Source: Legionella sainthelensi (GTDB lineage Bacteria > Pseudomonadota > Gammaproteobacteria > Legionellales > Legionellaceae). Taken from it: 64,000 bases of DNA. The translations under genes and the position numbers were made by a program. Positions 9,101-18,376 of the stretch are shown one piece after another. Where the stretch lies: the NCBI RefSeq assembly GCF_900637685.1, contig NZ_LR134388.1, forward strand, positions 3,685,001-3,749,000, in the 5' to 3' direction. The number at the start of each line of letters is the position of its first letter. The stretch's first letter is position 1. A model generated the notes under the pieces. The model was given only the letters and a program-made list of their open reading frames with translations, ran no database searches and was not told the origin of the DNA.

Positions 9101-10407
9101 GTGTATACTTCCTGTGCAGAGAGTTTAAGTCCTAAATCAACAAGACCAAAAAAGCTTGTTTCAGCCAAAACATGTAAATGGACTGAGTCATAACGCCTGT
9201 CATGAGGGATGATGTCTTCTCCTTGTCGCGAAGCCACTCCAAAAGAAACAAAATAATCCCCCGAAGCAAGCTTACACTGAAACGATACTTCAGATTGAAT
9301 TATCTTTCCATTAGTACCAAATGTTTTAAATTCATCAACATTAAGTGTTTCTGAGTTGGCTCCATAAACAGCAACACCTTCTTTTGTTTTGATGGTAATA
9401 CCAAAAATTGGACGAATCACATCCCTTAAAAATCTTACTGAAATCTTTAAAGTAATCCATTGGCCTGTAGTAATGGATAAAGGATAGGGCTTCTTCTCTG
9501 CTTCCATATAAAAATCAAGTATTTGCGCTGCCCCATCTCCCCATCGGTATTCATAGGGATTGTAGCACGGCCGAGTAGCGAATAGATCAGCAGAAGTACT
9601 TAGTTCATGTTTAGGTTCTGGTATTTCAATAGCAGGCTCTTGCTCTTCTGAAGGCGTTGTACTATTTACTTTACCAAATAATAAATCTAAATACCGATTG
9701 ACGACATGCCTTGGTTCACCTAATTCCATAACAATGCCATCATTCAATAAAATAGCCTGCGAGCAATGTGTCACAATTTGCTCGCTTGAATGAGTGACTA
9801 ATAGAATGCTTGTTCCATTTTTTCTCAATTGCTTCAATCTATCAAAGCATTTGGCTTGGAATTTTGCATCTCCCACAGCCAAAGCCTCATCCACAATGAG
9901 AATGTCTGGCTCTACTTGGGATTGGACTGCAAAAGCTAGTCTTATCGTCATTCCAGTAGAATATGTTTTCGTTGGTTGCTCGATGAACTCCCCTATATCA
10001 GCAAAAGCAACGATATCCTCAAAACGCTCATCAATTTCTTTTTTACTCAACCCCAGCATCGTTGCATTCATGTAAATATTTTCACGCCCCGTAAACTCTG
10101 GATTAAAACCTGAGCCTAATTCTAATAAAGCAGCAATCCTACCTTGTGTTTGTACCGCACCTTCTGTAGCGGTGAGTGTGCCGCAAATTATTTGTAATAG
10201 CGTTGATTTACCGCTGCCATTTTTTCCAATAATGCCAACCGTTTCTCCCTTATTCACTTGAAAAGATACATCTTTAAGCGCCCAAAATTCGCGATAATAT
10301 TGTTTGCGACTTGGGCTAAGTATCTGCAGCAAGCGATCTTGAGGTTTGTTATAAATATGATAACATTTACTCAGATTGTTTACCTTGATGGCAATTTCAG
10401 AAGACAT
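9097..10407 (-). CDS. wzt: Polysaccharide ABC transporter ATP-binding protein with C-terminal carbohydrate-binding domain
   Basis: A 436-residue ATPase that energises export of lipid-linked polysaccharide through Wzm. It has Walker A GIIGKNGSGKSTLL (about 72-86), signature YSTGMTIRLAFAV and Walker B ILIVDEALAVGD. It is far longer than a bare ATPase. Residues about 265-436 form a beta-rich domain of the type that, in E. coli O8/O9a Wzt, binds the modified non-reducing end of the finished chain. That fits its translational coupling (ATGA overlap) to the methyltransferase/ruler gene. AAGGA precedes ATG 10407. It lies downstream of wzm in the same operon. Confidence 0.92.
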   Translation of the reverse strand: MSSEIAIKVNNLSKCYHIYNKPQDRLLQILSPSRKQYYREFWALKDVSFQVNKGETVGIIGKNGSGKSTLLQIICGTLTATEGAVQTQGRIAALLELGSGFNPEFTGRENIYMNATMLGLSKKEIDERFEDIVAFADIGEFIEQPTKTYSTGMTIRLAFAVQSQVEPDILIVDEALAVGDAKFQAKCFDRLKQLRKNGTSILLVTHSSEQIVTHCSQAILLNDGIVMELGEPRHVVNRYLDLLFGKVNSTTPSEEQEPAIEIPEPKHELSTSADLFATRPCYNPYEYRWGDGAAQILDFYMEAEKKPYPLSITTGQWITLKISVRFLRDVIRPIFGITIKTKEGVAVYGANSETLNVDEFKTFGTNGKIIQSEVSFQCKLASGDYFVSFGVASRQGEDIIPHDRRYDSVHLHVLAETSFFGLVDLGLKLSAQEVYT

Positions 10408-10546
10408 TCTCTCACCAATCCTTTTTTAGAAAGTCAAATTTAAGAAGACATATCGCCTCGTTTGTGTCTTTATAAAGTCTAATCACTGCAAAACAGAGAT
10501 TATGTATGATTTAACAGATAAAAATGCTTAGGATCAAGCAGAAAGA

Positions 10547-11368
10547 TTATAAAACATCAGCAAATCCATCCTTTGTTTTCTGAAATCCAAAAAATCCAAT
10601 ATAGGCAATAAAAACACTAATAATAAAAAAAAGTCCGAGAATCTCCCATTGGGGTAAATTTCCAAAAATAACAAGGCTTCGAGCTTGCTCAATGATAAAA
10701 GTTAATGGATTAAGAAACAAAATCTTTTGAAAAATCTCTGGCAACATACTTATTGAATAAAAAACCGGCGAAAGATACATAATCACTTGCAAAATAAACA
10801 CCATCAGATGAGTAATATCTCTTACATACACCCCTGCCGAACAAAGAAACCAGCTCACTCCCAGGGAAAACAAAATTAGGGGTATAAATAAAACAGGAAG
10901 TAACAAAATAGTAGCATTTACTTTTCCCAAGATAAAAAAACAAAATATCGCTAATATAAACGTACTCACTATTGCGTGGAAAAGAGCGGTTCCGACGATC
11001 ACCCATGGATAAACCTCTACAGGAAACACCACTTTTTTTACAAAGTTAGCATTACTTACAATCATAGCAGGTGAACGATTCAGACATTCAGCAAAAAAAT
11101 TCAAAATGATTAACCCTACATAAATCAGTAATGAATACATAAGATTATTGGTAACCCCTGGCCATTGAATATGCATAAAAACACTAAACACAAGGGTGTA
11201 AAGACCTAGCATGAGTAAAGGTGCAAGGATGAGCCACAATACCCCGGCAAAAGAACCACGATATCTCATTAAAATGTCGCGTTTGACCAGTTGCAAAATG
11301 AGATCATAATGACGCCATAACATTAAAAACATCTGTGCAGGGTGATTTTTTGATAAAGAACGACCCAT
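10547..11368 (-). CDS. wzm: Polysaccharide ABC transporter permease
   Basis: A 273-residue ABC-2 type inner-membrane permease with about six membrane helices. It exports undecaprenyl-linked O-antigen or a similar polysaccharide together with Wzt. The frame opens at 11392, but ATG 11368 is preceded by AGGAAAT at the right distance, so I use it. The N-terminus has RDILMRYRGSFAGVLWLILAP-type sequence typical of the family, and the C-terminus ends in QKTKDGFADVL. It is the first gene of the minus-strand operon wzm-wzt-methyltransferase/ruler-GT2, divergent from the ABC exporter at 11623. Confidence 0.9.
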   Translation of the reverse strand: MGRSLSKNHPAQMFLMLWRHYDLILQLVKRDILMRYRGSFAGVLWLILAPLLMLGLYTLVFSVFMHIQWPGVTNNLMYSLLIYVGLIILNFFAECLNRSPAMIVSNANFVKKVVFPVEVYPWVIVGTALFHAIVSTFILAIFCFFILGKVNATILLLPVLFIPLILFSLGVSWFLCSAGVYVRDITHLMVFILQVIMYLSPVFYSISMLPEIFQKILFLNPLTFIIEQARSLVIFGNLPQWEILGLFFIISVFIAYIGFFGFQKTKDGFADVL

Positions 11369-11622
11369 TTTATTTCCTATAAATACATACATCCAAGGTT
11401 GTAACTATACAACAACATTCAATTTAAATACATACAGAATCAGTTAAGTCCTCTTTATAATTAAATCATATTAACCTATTGTATAATATAGTAATTCATT
11501 AAAAAAATAACGAAAAATCTCATATTGTCTTGAGATATCTAAAACCTACGTTTAAACTACGGAACTATGATTGCACACTCGGGATGAGTGTATATTAAAG
11601 GATTGCCATAGAGCACTAAGAA

Positions 11623-12807
11623 ATGATTGGTAAAATAGTTCGCTCATTAATTGATGCAAAAAACATCAATTTGTTTTCAGTTGCTTTTAAAATGCTCGTA
11701 AACAGCAAACGGAAGTTTATTGGGATGGTCATTGGCGCCACCTTTTCTGCCTTCATCATCATGCAACAACCTGGGATTTACCAAGGGGTAACCGATCGTA
11801 TTGTTGCGCCAATCCGAGCAATTACCGATGTTGATTTATGGGTGATGGGAGATACTTCCTTTTCGTTTGCAGATCCCCTCTATTTTAGACCTATAGATAT
11901 CTATCGTATTCGTAGTATCCCTGGAGTGCTTTGGGCAAAACAATTATACCGGACCTGGTATACCATGATACACACTGGAACTGGGAAAATTACCTCGTGG
12001 GAACTTATAGGAGTCGACCCGGAATCATTAGTTGGGTTACCTAAAACAATGATTGCCGGCACACGTTCCTCAATCCACAAAACGAATTCAATTATCATTG
12101 ATGGTTATGCTTTAAAGCAGTTTGAAGCACCCAATGGAAGAACAATCCAGTTGGGGGAAAAAATGCTTGAAGGACGAAATAAATTGATTGTCACCGGCAT
12201 AACGAAACCGTTACGCACCTATATGTATGAACCTAAAGCGTATATGACCAGCAATCATATTCCAGATGTTTCTCACCGCAACTCGTTTATTTTAGTGAAA
12301 GTAAAGCCTTCTTATGATGTACGACAAATTGCCTATGAGATTCGAAGAATTACTGGTTTTCTTCCCTTGACTCCAGATCAGTTTGTCGATCGTTCTAATC
12401 AATTTTTTCGTGAAAAAACACCTATTGTTATTGCGTTTATCGCTGTCGCAATTGTTGGATTCATTATTGGTCTCGTGATGATGTGGCAAATCTTTACTAA
12501 TTTTGTTTTAACTCATCTTCATCAATTCGGGATGTTAAAAATGTTAGGAGTCTCCAGTTCTTCATTAATCAAAATGGTATTATTCCAAGCAGCAATTACT
12601 GGGGGCGTAGGCTATATTCTTGGCCTGGCACTGACGGTGCTTTTTGGCTTGATCTTCCATGACACAACGGTGGCATTTCACCTCACGCAACAAATTATTT
12701 TGTTGGGCGCTTTAGGGTCAACAATAGTCATTGTTTTTTCTTCTTATTTTGCTATCTTAAAAGTCTTACGTTTGGATACAATAGAATTATGTCGGGATAC
12801 CAATTAA
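11623..12807 (+). CDS. DevC-like ABC transporter permease (FtsX/MacB family)
   Basis: A 394-residue inner-membrane permease. It has one N-terminal membrane helix (about 35-55), a long periplasmic domain beginning around TDVDLWVMGDTSFSFADP, and three C-terminal helices from about residue 270, the FtsX/MacB topology. Similarity in layout to cyanobacterial DevC suggests export of a lipid or other hydrophobic compound. It overlaps the following ATPase gene by 19 bp, and the four genes from 11623 to 15785 form one tripartite exporter operon. The substrate is unknown. The nearby lipid biosynthesis genes make a lipid plausible, but this is inference. Confidence 0.82.
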   Translation: MIGKIVRSLIDAKNINLFSVAFKMLVNSKRKFIGMVIGATFSAFIIMQQPGIYQGVTDRIVAPIRAITDVDLWVMGDTSFSFADPLYFRPIDIYRIRSIPGVLWAKQLYRTWYTMIHTGTGKITSWELIGVDPESLVGLPKTMIAGTRSSIHKTNSIIIDGYALKQFEAPNGRTIQLGEKMLEGRNKLIVTGITKPLRTYMYEPKAYMTSNHIPDVSHRNSFILVKVKPSYDVRQIAYEIRRITGFLPLTPDQFVDRSNQFFREKTPIVIAFIAVAIVGFIIGLVMMWQIFTNFVLTHLHQFGMLKMLGVSSSSLIKMVLFQAAITGGVGYILGLALTVLFGLIFHDTTVAFHLTQQIILLGALGSTIVIVFSSYFAILKVLRLDTIELCRDTN

Positions 12808-13517
12808 TGGATAACAGTGAAGCCCCTACTTTAAATTGTATGAATATTGCCAAAACTTACCAAACAGGCACTACCACTCTTTCAGTATTAGATAATTTCT
12901 CATTAGCACTTCATCCGGGTGAAATTGGGATGTTAATGGGAGCGTCTGGATGTGGAAAAACAACCCTGCTCATGATAGTAGGCGGTATTCTTAGCCCCGA
13001 CCATGGTATTTGTGCTGTATGTGGGCATGACCTGTATCAAATGTCTCCTAAAGATAAAGTAGCTTTTCGTGCCGCCCATATCAGCTTTCTGTTTCAACAT
13101 CTTCATTTATTTCCAGCACTCTCCGCACTTGAAAATTTGGCATTGCCCTTGTTGATTGATGGTGTATCACCTGAGAGTGCTTATCAACAAGCAAAGCAAC
13201 TGATGATTCGTTTAGGACTTGAAATTCATATTTACTCAAAGTTGGAAACTCTTTCTGGCGGACAAAAACAACGAATTGCAATGGGGCGTGCCTTAATTCG
13301 CGCGCCGCGCTTAATACTTTGCGATGAACCCACCAGTAACTTAGATAGAGACAGCAGCGATTTAGTTTTTTCATTGATACAAGAGTATGCTGAAAGACAT
13401 GGGTGTACTTTTTTAATTTCTACTCATGATTATCGGATTATGACACATGCAGATAAGGTACTTGAGTTCAAAGGATTAAATGATTACCAAGTGACTTATC
13501 GAAAGGAAACCGTATGA
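12789..13517 (+). CDS. DevA/LolD-like ABC transporter ATPase
   Basis: A 242-residue ATP-binding subunit for the adjacent permease. Walker A is GASGCGKTTLL (about 54-64), the Q-loop lies at FLFQHLHLFPALSAL, the signature is TLSGGQKQRIAMGRAL and Walker B is LILCDEPTSNLD. It belongs to the LolD/MacB/DevA branch that works with FtsX-like permeases. It overlaps both neighbours (permease by 19 bp, membrane-fusion gene by 4 bp), so the complex is translationally coupled. Confidence 0.92.
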   Translation: MSGYQLMDNSEAPTLNCMNIAKTYQTGTTTLSVLDNFSLALHPGEIGMLMGASGCGKTTLLMIVGGILSPDHGICAVCGHDLYQMSPKDKVAFRAAHISFLFQHLHLFPALSALENLALPLLIDGVSPESAYQQAKQLMIRLGLEIHIYSKLETLSGGQKQRIAMGRALIRAPRLILCDEPTSNLDRDSSDLVFSLIQEYAERHGCTFLISTHDYRIMTHADKVLEFKGLNDYQVTYRKETV

Positions 13518-14398
13518 AAAGAAAAATTATTGGTTTTAGTTTGTTGGTACTTTTGATTGGAGGCTCATACTTTTCGTTCCTATTCACTCGCAAAATGTCA
13601 CTACCTCAAATTCAGCCTGCGCCAGTTGCCGTAAATGAGGAAATGATTGTTCCTGCCATAATTGATGCGACAAATGACATCACTCATGTGCCAACCCTGC
13701 AAAGCGGCATTATTAAAAAGATAAATGTCACCGTGGGACAAATGGTAAAACAAGGAGATGTTTTATTTTCGCTGGATGACACAATAGGACAACACAATGT
13801 GGCGGTGAATAAGAGTGCTCTGAAACAAGCAGAAAATAATCTCATTATTCAGACAAAAAATTTAAATCATATTAAAGCACAGTTAAAACGATTAAAAAGC
13901 ATTGATAAACGAGCTATTAATCAAGTAGATGTGCGAGAAAAAACACATGAAGTAAAAATGGGAACCATTCAACTGGAACAATTACAGCATGCTTTAGACA
14001 CTGCAAAAGCAAATGTAAAAAATGCTGAATTGGCACTGAGTCAATTGCATGTGGTAGCGCCAAAAGATGGAATTATTTTACAAATTAATGCGCATGTCGA
14101 TGAGTTTGTTGGGGGAGGAAGCCAAATCATTCTCTTAGGAGACGCTCAAAAAGTAATCGTACGTGTTTCAATAGAAGAACGAGATACCAAGAAATTTTCT
14201 CCTGAAGCCTCTGCATATTTAACTGGAGAAGACCTAAGTATCCCTTTAACTTTTATCCAGCTTGATCGCTACATTATTCAGAACGATCGCCTCAATGCAC
14301 GAGTACAAGAAGCCTTATATTTTTATAAGAGAGATGATTATCCTAACCTTGTGGCAGGCCGACAACTTGATGCCCATATCGCTATTAAAAATAAATGA
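13514..14398 (+). CDS. HlyD/DevB-like periplasmic membrane-fusion protein
   Basis: A 294-residue adaptor with one N-terminal membrane anchor (about 5-25). A biotinyl-lipoyl-like half follows (TLQSGIIKKINVTVGQMVKQ), then a coiled-coil hairpin from about 100 to 180, the second lipoyl half (VVAPKDGIILQINAHVDEF) and a short beta domain. It bridges the DevC/DevA-like pump to the outer-membrane channel encoded next. The start codon overlaps the ATPase stop by 4 bp. No domain is missing, although the C-terminus is compact compared with RND adaptors. Confidence 0.88.
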   Translation: MKRKIIGFSLLVLLIGGSYFSFLFTRKMSLPQIQPAPVAVNEEMIVPAIIDATNDITHVPTLQSGIIKKINVTVGQMVKQGDVLFSLDDTIGQHNVAVNKSALKQAENNLIIQTKNLNHIKAQLKRLKSIDKRAINQVDVREKTHEVKMGTIQLEQLQHALDTAKANVKNAELALSQLHVVAPKDGIILQINAHVDEFVGGGSQIILLGDAQKVIVRVSIEERDTKKFSPEASAYLTGEDLSIPLTFIQLDRYIIQNDRLNARVQEALYFYKRDDYPNLVAGRQLDAHIAIKNK

Positions 14399-14405
14399 TT
14401 TTCCT

Positions 14406-15785
14406 ATGAACTATTATATTTCGTACTTTGCATTACTTATTTTTCTGCTGACCGGATGCTCCATAGGCCCCAAATATGTTCCACCTACTGCTTCTGTGCC
14501 ATCCAATTGGAGCAATGGCATACAACATAAGTCTTTAGTAAAAAAAGACGATGCTTGGTGGCGGAATTTTCATGATCCCATATTAAATGATTTAATTGAA
14601 CAACAGGCGGTTTATAATTTAAATTTACAAACAGCACAAACCAGAGTCACGGTAGCGCGCGCACAATATGCGGTAGCCGTAGCCCAATTACTGCCAACCG
14701 CAGCTCTTGGAGCATCTCCTCCAACAGGAACAGGATTTGATATCAATCAACTTATTGCCTTAACTGGTAATTTAGATCCTGATATTTTTGGCAGGAATCG
14801 TCAAATAAAACAAATGGCTAAAGCAAATTTCCAAGCAGAACAAGAAGAGCTTGATTTTGCATTAATAAATTTATATGCAGAAATTGCTTCCTCTTATTTG
14901 GAGTTACGCGAAGCACAAGCAAGAAGGATGGTATTAGATAATAATATTTCAGGCAACAAACAAACACTGCAATTTATCAAATCCCGTTATAAAGAAGGGT
15001 ATGCTAATTACTTGAATTTTGCGCAACAAGATGGATTAATTGAAACTCAACTGGCGGAATTAGAACAAAATAAAGCATTAACAACTGCTCTCTTGCACAA
15101 AATAGAACTACTAACTGGCAATAATCCCGGCGTATTGGCAAAAAAATTATTGCCACCTAAACCAATTCCGCAACTCACTCAAAATATTAATTTAGGATTA
15201 CCCGCTGAACTTTTACAACGCCGCCCGGATATTAAAGCGGCTGAACGCAGAGTCGCTGCTGCACATGCTAATATTCGTGCGACAATGGCAAATTTGTTGC
15301 CTCAAATCACTATAGGATGGCTACTGGGATGGCAAACTCAAACCATTGCAGGGAGTATTCTTACTGCGCGTAATCTGCTTACGGTACAAAATCCCGAATC
15401 CACTTTCTATGGAACTTTTACCGCACCCATATTCAATGTCGCTTTATTCAATTCCATTGAATTACGCAAACGTGAGAAAACTATGATAGTCATACAATAT
15501 CAACTCGCAGTGATGCGTGCATTACATGAGGTTGAAACTCAATACAGCTATTTTCAGCATTATAAAAAAAGTACCATTCATCTTAAACGTGCGGTGGAAC
15601 AAAAAAGACTTGCTTTAAAATTAGCCAGGGATGTTTATCAAAAGTCATACACTGATTTTAATACGGTACTTCGTGCAGAAGAAGAATTAAATCATATAGA
15701 ATTTGCCTACCTACAAAATATTGTTCGACTTCAAGTCACGCAAATCAATCTTTATAAAGCTTTAGGAGGAAATGTTAATTCATAG
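14406..15785 (+). CDS. Outer-membrane efflux lipoprotein (TolC/NodT family)
   Basis: A 459-residue OMF channel protein. The frame is open from 14262, overlapping the previous gene, but ATG 14406 gives a clean lipoprotein signal: MNYYISYFALLIFLLTGC, with C as the acylated residue. Two OEP repeats are recognisable, with paired helices around QTAQTRVTVARAQYAVA and the second-repeat motif LPAELLQRRPDIKAAERRVAAAHA, a NodT hallmark. It begins 8 bp after the membrane-fusion gene and completes the tripartite exporter. Confidence 0.9.
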   Translation: MNYYISYFALLIFLLTGCSIGPKYVPPTASVPSNWSNGIQHKSLVKKDDAWWRNFHDPILNDLIEQQAVYNLNLQTAQTRVTVARAQYAVAVAQLLPTAALGASPPTGTGFDINQLIALTGNLDPDIFGRNRQIKQMAKANFQAEQEELDFALINLYAEIASSYLELREAQARRMVLDNNISGNKQTLQFIKSRYKEGYANYLNFAQQDGLIETQLAELEQNKALTTALLHKIELLTGNNPGVLAKKLLPPKPIPQLTQNINLGLPAELLQRRPDIKAAERRVAAAHANIRATMANLLPQITIGWLLGWQTQTIAGSILTARNLLTVQNPESTFYGTFTAPIFNVALFNSIELRKREKTMIVIQYQLAVMRALHEVETQYSYFQHYKKSTIHLKRAVEQKRLALKLARDVYQKSYTDFNTVLRAEEELNHIEFAYLQNIVRLQVTQINLYKALGGNVNS

Positions 15786-15820
15786 GGTTTATTGACCATA
15801 TAGAATAAGGAACCGGTTTC

Positions 15821-17491
15821 ATGAGGCTTAAGAGATTAAATGTTGTATCTTTTACATTAATCTTAACTGCATATTTTGCATTAGTACTCAATTTCCCATT
15901 TATTATTAAAGCAATTACTCATATAAAAGAGGAACATATCTCGATTGAGAGTACCGTTTTTTTGAGCATGACTATCCCTCTCTTTTTATTTTGCGTCTTT
16001 TTCTCTTTATTTTCTCTTTTTAGTGTCAAGTATTTGGAAAAAGCTGTTTTTATAACAGTAACTTTAGTTTCATCTGTTTTGAGTTACTGTCATGTGTATT
16101 ATGGATTTGTTTTTGATTCACATTCCGCAATGATCGCTACACTTGAAAAAACGAATACAAAAGAAGTTCTTCCCTTTATTACTCCTTCATTTTTAATTTG
16201 TTTCTTCTTATTTGGAGTTGTCCCATCTTATTTAATCTATAAAGTTAAGATCGTTCATTTTTCTATTAAAAAAGAAATACTCATCAAACTATTAAGTGTT
16301 TTTGTATATCCCATTTTTTATTTTATAATTATATTCCCCTTTTCCATTCGCTATTATTCCCTAATCCCCTTAACTGGACTCGCCGGAAAACCTCCGTTTG
16401 AAATGATTCCAAATAATTTTCTCAATGCAGCATTTAACTTTTATCACGATAAAATAATCGCACAACACCATCCTTACAAACAAATTGGGCTAGATGCTAA
16501 AAACAACAGCATGCATCATAATGGGAAAAATAATCTTTTGATTTTGGTCGTTGGTGAAACTGCTCGAGGAATGAATTTTCAATTAAATGGCTATGAGCGA
16601 GCCACAAATCCATATACAAAAAAACAAGGTGTCATCTCTTTTCCAAACATGACATCGTGTGGAACAGCTACAAGTGTATCGGTTCCCTGCATTTTTTCAC
16701 ATCTTCCACGAACTCAGTTTAGTAATTTAATTGCAGAAAACCAAGATAACCTACTCGATATTTTAAAACGAACCGGGGTAAATGTATTCTGGCTGGACAA
16801 TAATGGTGCCGGTGATTGCCAAGGTGTTTGCAAACATGTTACATCAACAATTACTGATTATAATTTTGATGGGGAATTAATTAACGAATTAAAAAATAAA
16901 ATCCATCATTTTCAAAAAGTAGATACGGTTCTTGTGCTCCATTTAAAAGGAAGCCATGGTCAAAATTATCATACTCGCTACCCTAATCACTTTAATCAAT
17001 TTACTCCTGCTTGCCAAAATCAAGAGTTTCGACTTTGTGACCGTCAAACCTTATTAAATGCATATGATAATAGTATTTTATATACTGATTTTGTACTCCA
17101 TGAACTCATTAATTTTCTAAAAGAACAAGATGACTTTTGGAATACGGCACTACTCTATACTTCGGATCATGGAGAATCTATTGGCGAAAAAGGAATATAT
17201 GAACACGGCACGCCATATCTCATTGCCCCCCAGGAGCAAACGAGTGTCCCCCTTATTTTCTGGGCATCTGATTCATTCGCCGAAGAAAAAAATTTATCCC
17301 AAAGTTGTTTGAAAAAAGAATCCCTGATTAAAAAGCTCTCTCATGATAACCTTTTTCATTCAATTTTAGGCTTAATGAATATCAGTACTGAGCTTTATGA
17401 AAAAGAGCTGGATCTATTTATAAGCTGCTCGACAAATCATCCGTTAATAAACACTGCATCCGCTTCCCAGAATTTTAATACCGAGTATTAA
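15821..17491 (+). CDS. eptA: Lipid A phosphoethanolamine transferase
   Basis: A 556-residue member of the EptA/MCR family. It moves phosphoethanolamine from phosphatidylethanolamine to lipid A on the periplasmic face. Five N-terminal membrane helices (about 1-175) are followed by an alkaline-phosphatase-fold domain. That domain has VVGETARGMNF (metal-binding Glu), NMTSCGTATSVSVPC (nucleophile Thr) and LLYTSDHGESIGEKG (Asp/His metal ligands). Cysteine pairs typical of the family are present. It lies 35 bp after the exporter operon and may be cotranscribed. EptA paralogues with other acceptors exist, so the acceptor is inferred. Confidence 0.9.
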   Translation: MRLKRLNVVSFTLILTAYFALVLNFPFIIKAITHIKEEHISIESTVFLSMTIPLFLFCVFFSLFSLFSVKYLEKAVFITVTLVSSVLSYCHVYYGFVFDSHSAMIATLEKTNTKEVLPFITPSFLICFFLFGVVPSYLIYKVKIVHFSIKKEILIKLLSVFVYPIFYFIIIFPFSIRYYSLIPLTGLAGKPPFEMIPNNFLNAAFNFYHDKIIAQHHPYKQIGLDAKNNSMHHNGKNNLLILVVGETARGMNFQLNGYERATNPYTKKQGVISFPNMTSCGTATSVSVPCIFSHLPRTQFSNLIAENQDNLLDILKRTGVNVFWLDNNGAGDCQGVCKHVTSTITDYNFDGELINELKNKIHHFQKVDTVLVLHLKGSHGQNYHTRYPNHFNQFTPACQNQEFRLCDRQTLLNAYDNSILYTDFVLHELINFLKEQDDFWNTALLYTSDHGESIGEKGIYEHGTPYLIAPQEQTSVPLIFWASDSFAEEKNLSQSCLKKESLIKKLSHDNLFHSILGLMNISTELYEKELDLFISCSTNHPLINTASASQNFNTEY

Positions 17492-17621
17492 AATTTCATT
17501 AGCAATTTTAAGAATATGCTAAGGCTTTACCCATAAAATGGACGCAATCAATTCAACAAGAATAAAAATAACTCAAAATTGAACTGATTACTTTTTACCT
17601 AATTTTTAATTGGAGTTGTCC

Positions 17622-18095
17622 ATGCATAGCAAAACAGAAACATTAAGTAGCAAACGTTCAGTCATCAATCATGATCACTTAATCGGCGATGAAACTTATA
17701 TGATAGGAATTTATAGAGCAGGTGGTGATTTATCAATTTATGCTGAATCACCACAGGGAATTGAATATTTCCATATCAGTCGAGGAAATAGTCTCAATAT
17801 GGTAATTTTAACAGAAACGCTAGTTGGAACATGGGAGCATCATCAATTACTCCGTACCGTAGAACAAGCAGCGCGGATCCGAGCATTAAGATTGCGATCC
17901 CATGAGTATATGGAGCAAGCGATTACATCTTCTGAGTTCGAACAAGTCAAAGAGGTATTCATTGAAGCGTGCAAACAAAGTATAAGCAATCAATCTGAAA
18001 TAGATTATTACTTGCAAACCGCTTTAAATAAATTAAATGACGAAACAAGGATGAGTTATAAACCCAAATTGTCAGAGCAATGCAGCATTCTCTAA
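17622..18095 (+). CDS. Orphan protein with C-terminal CaaX-like box
   Basis: A 157-residue soluble protein without recognised domains. TTG 17610 is possible, but TGGAG at 17611-17615 places the start at ATG 17622. Its middle has a mixed alpha/beta segment (GDETYMIGIYRAGGDLSIYA), followed by helices to the end. The last four residues are C-S-I-L, then stop. This matches a eukaryotic CaaX prenylation box with Leu in the last position, the geranylgeranyl type. Legionella is known to export effectors that the host prenylates at such boxes. Whether this one is exported is not shown by the sequence. Confidence 0.7.
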   Translation: MHSKTETLSSKRSVINHDHLIGDETYMIGIYRAGGDLSIYAESPQGIEYFHISRGNSLNMVILTETLVGTWEHHQLLRTVEQAARIRALRLRSHEYMEQAITSSEFEQVKEVFIEACKQSISNQSEIDYYLQTALNKLNDETRMSYKPKLSEQCSIL

Positions 18096-18110
18096 ATTGA
18101 CGTATCGAAA

Positions 18111-18135
18111 AGCTCGAGGCTTAAATCTTCGAGCT
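18111..18135 (+). terminator. Possible hairpin terminator after the CaaX-ending gene
   Basis: AGCTCGA (18111-18117) pairs with TCGAGCT (18129-18135) across an 11-base loop, shortly after the stop at 18095. The T run after it is weak (ATCTTT), so factor-independent termination is only possible. Confidence 0.35.
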
Positions 18136-18337
18136 ATCTTTAAGATAGTAAGAATTATGTCACAATTAAATTTGGCTCATTTGCAAACTCAATTACTCTC
18201 AGCTATACCTCAAACTGAAGCCGTTAAAAAAGTAATTTAATGTGGTTTTCAGATAAAGAATCTATCTGGATCCAGACTCTACCTCGAACCGTTTGAACGG
18301 AGGAGCACTGCCATTAACTTAAAGGCCCCTAAATCAA

Positions 18338-18362
18338 CGTCCCGCGGCTTGTCCATGGGATC
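18338..18362. repeat. GC-rich imperfect palindrome, possible Legionella intergenic repeat
   Basis: The segment containing CCCGCGGCTTGTCCATGGGA forms an imperfect stem (CCCGCGG against CCATGGG) just upstream of the LysR gene. It is strikingly GC-rich against the local background. From memory, similar CCCGCGG/CCGCGGG hairpins recur between Legionella genes. I cannot confirm that here, since only this copy was noticed in the window. Confidence 0.3.
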
Positions 18363-18376
18363 CAATGAGGCGTTTT

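Noticed and set aside
11483..11488. TATAAT box between wzm and the exporter genes
   Set aside because: No convincing -35 at the right spacing on either strand, and it is far from both starts. One hexamer in AT-rich DNA is not evidence.
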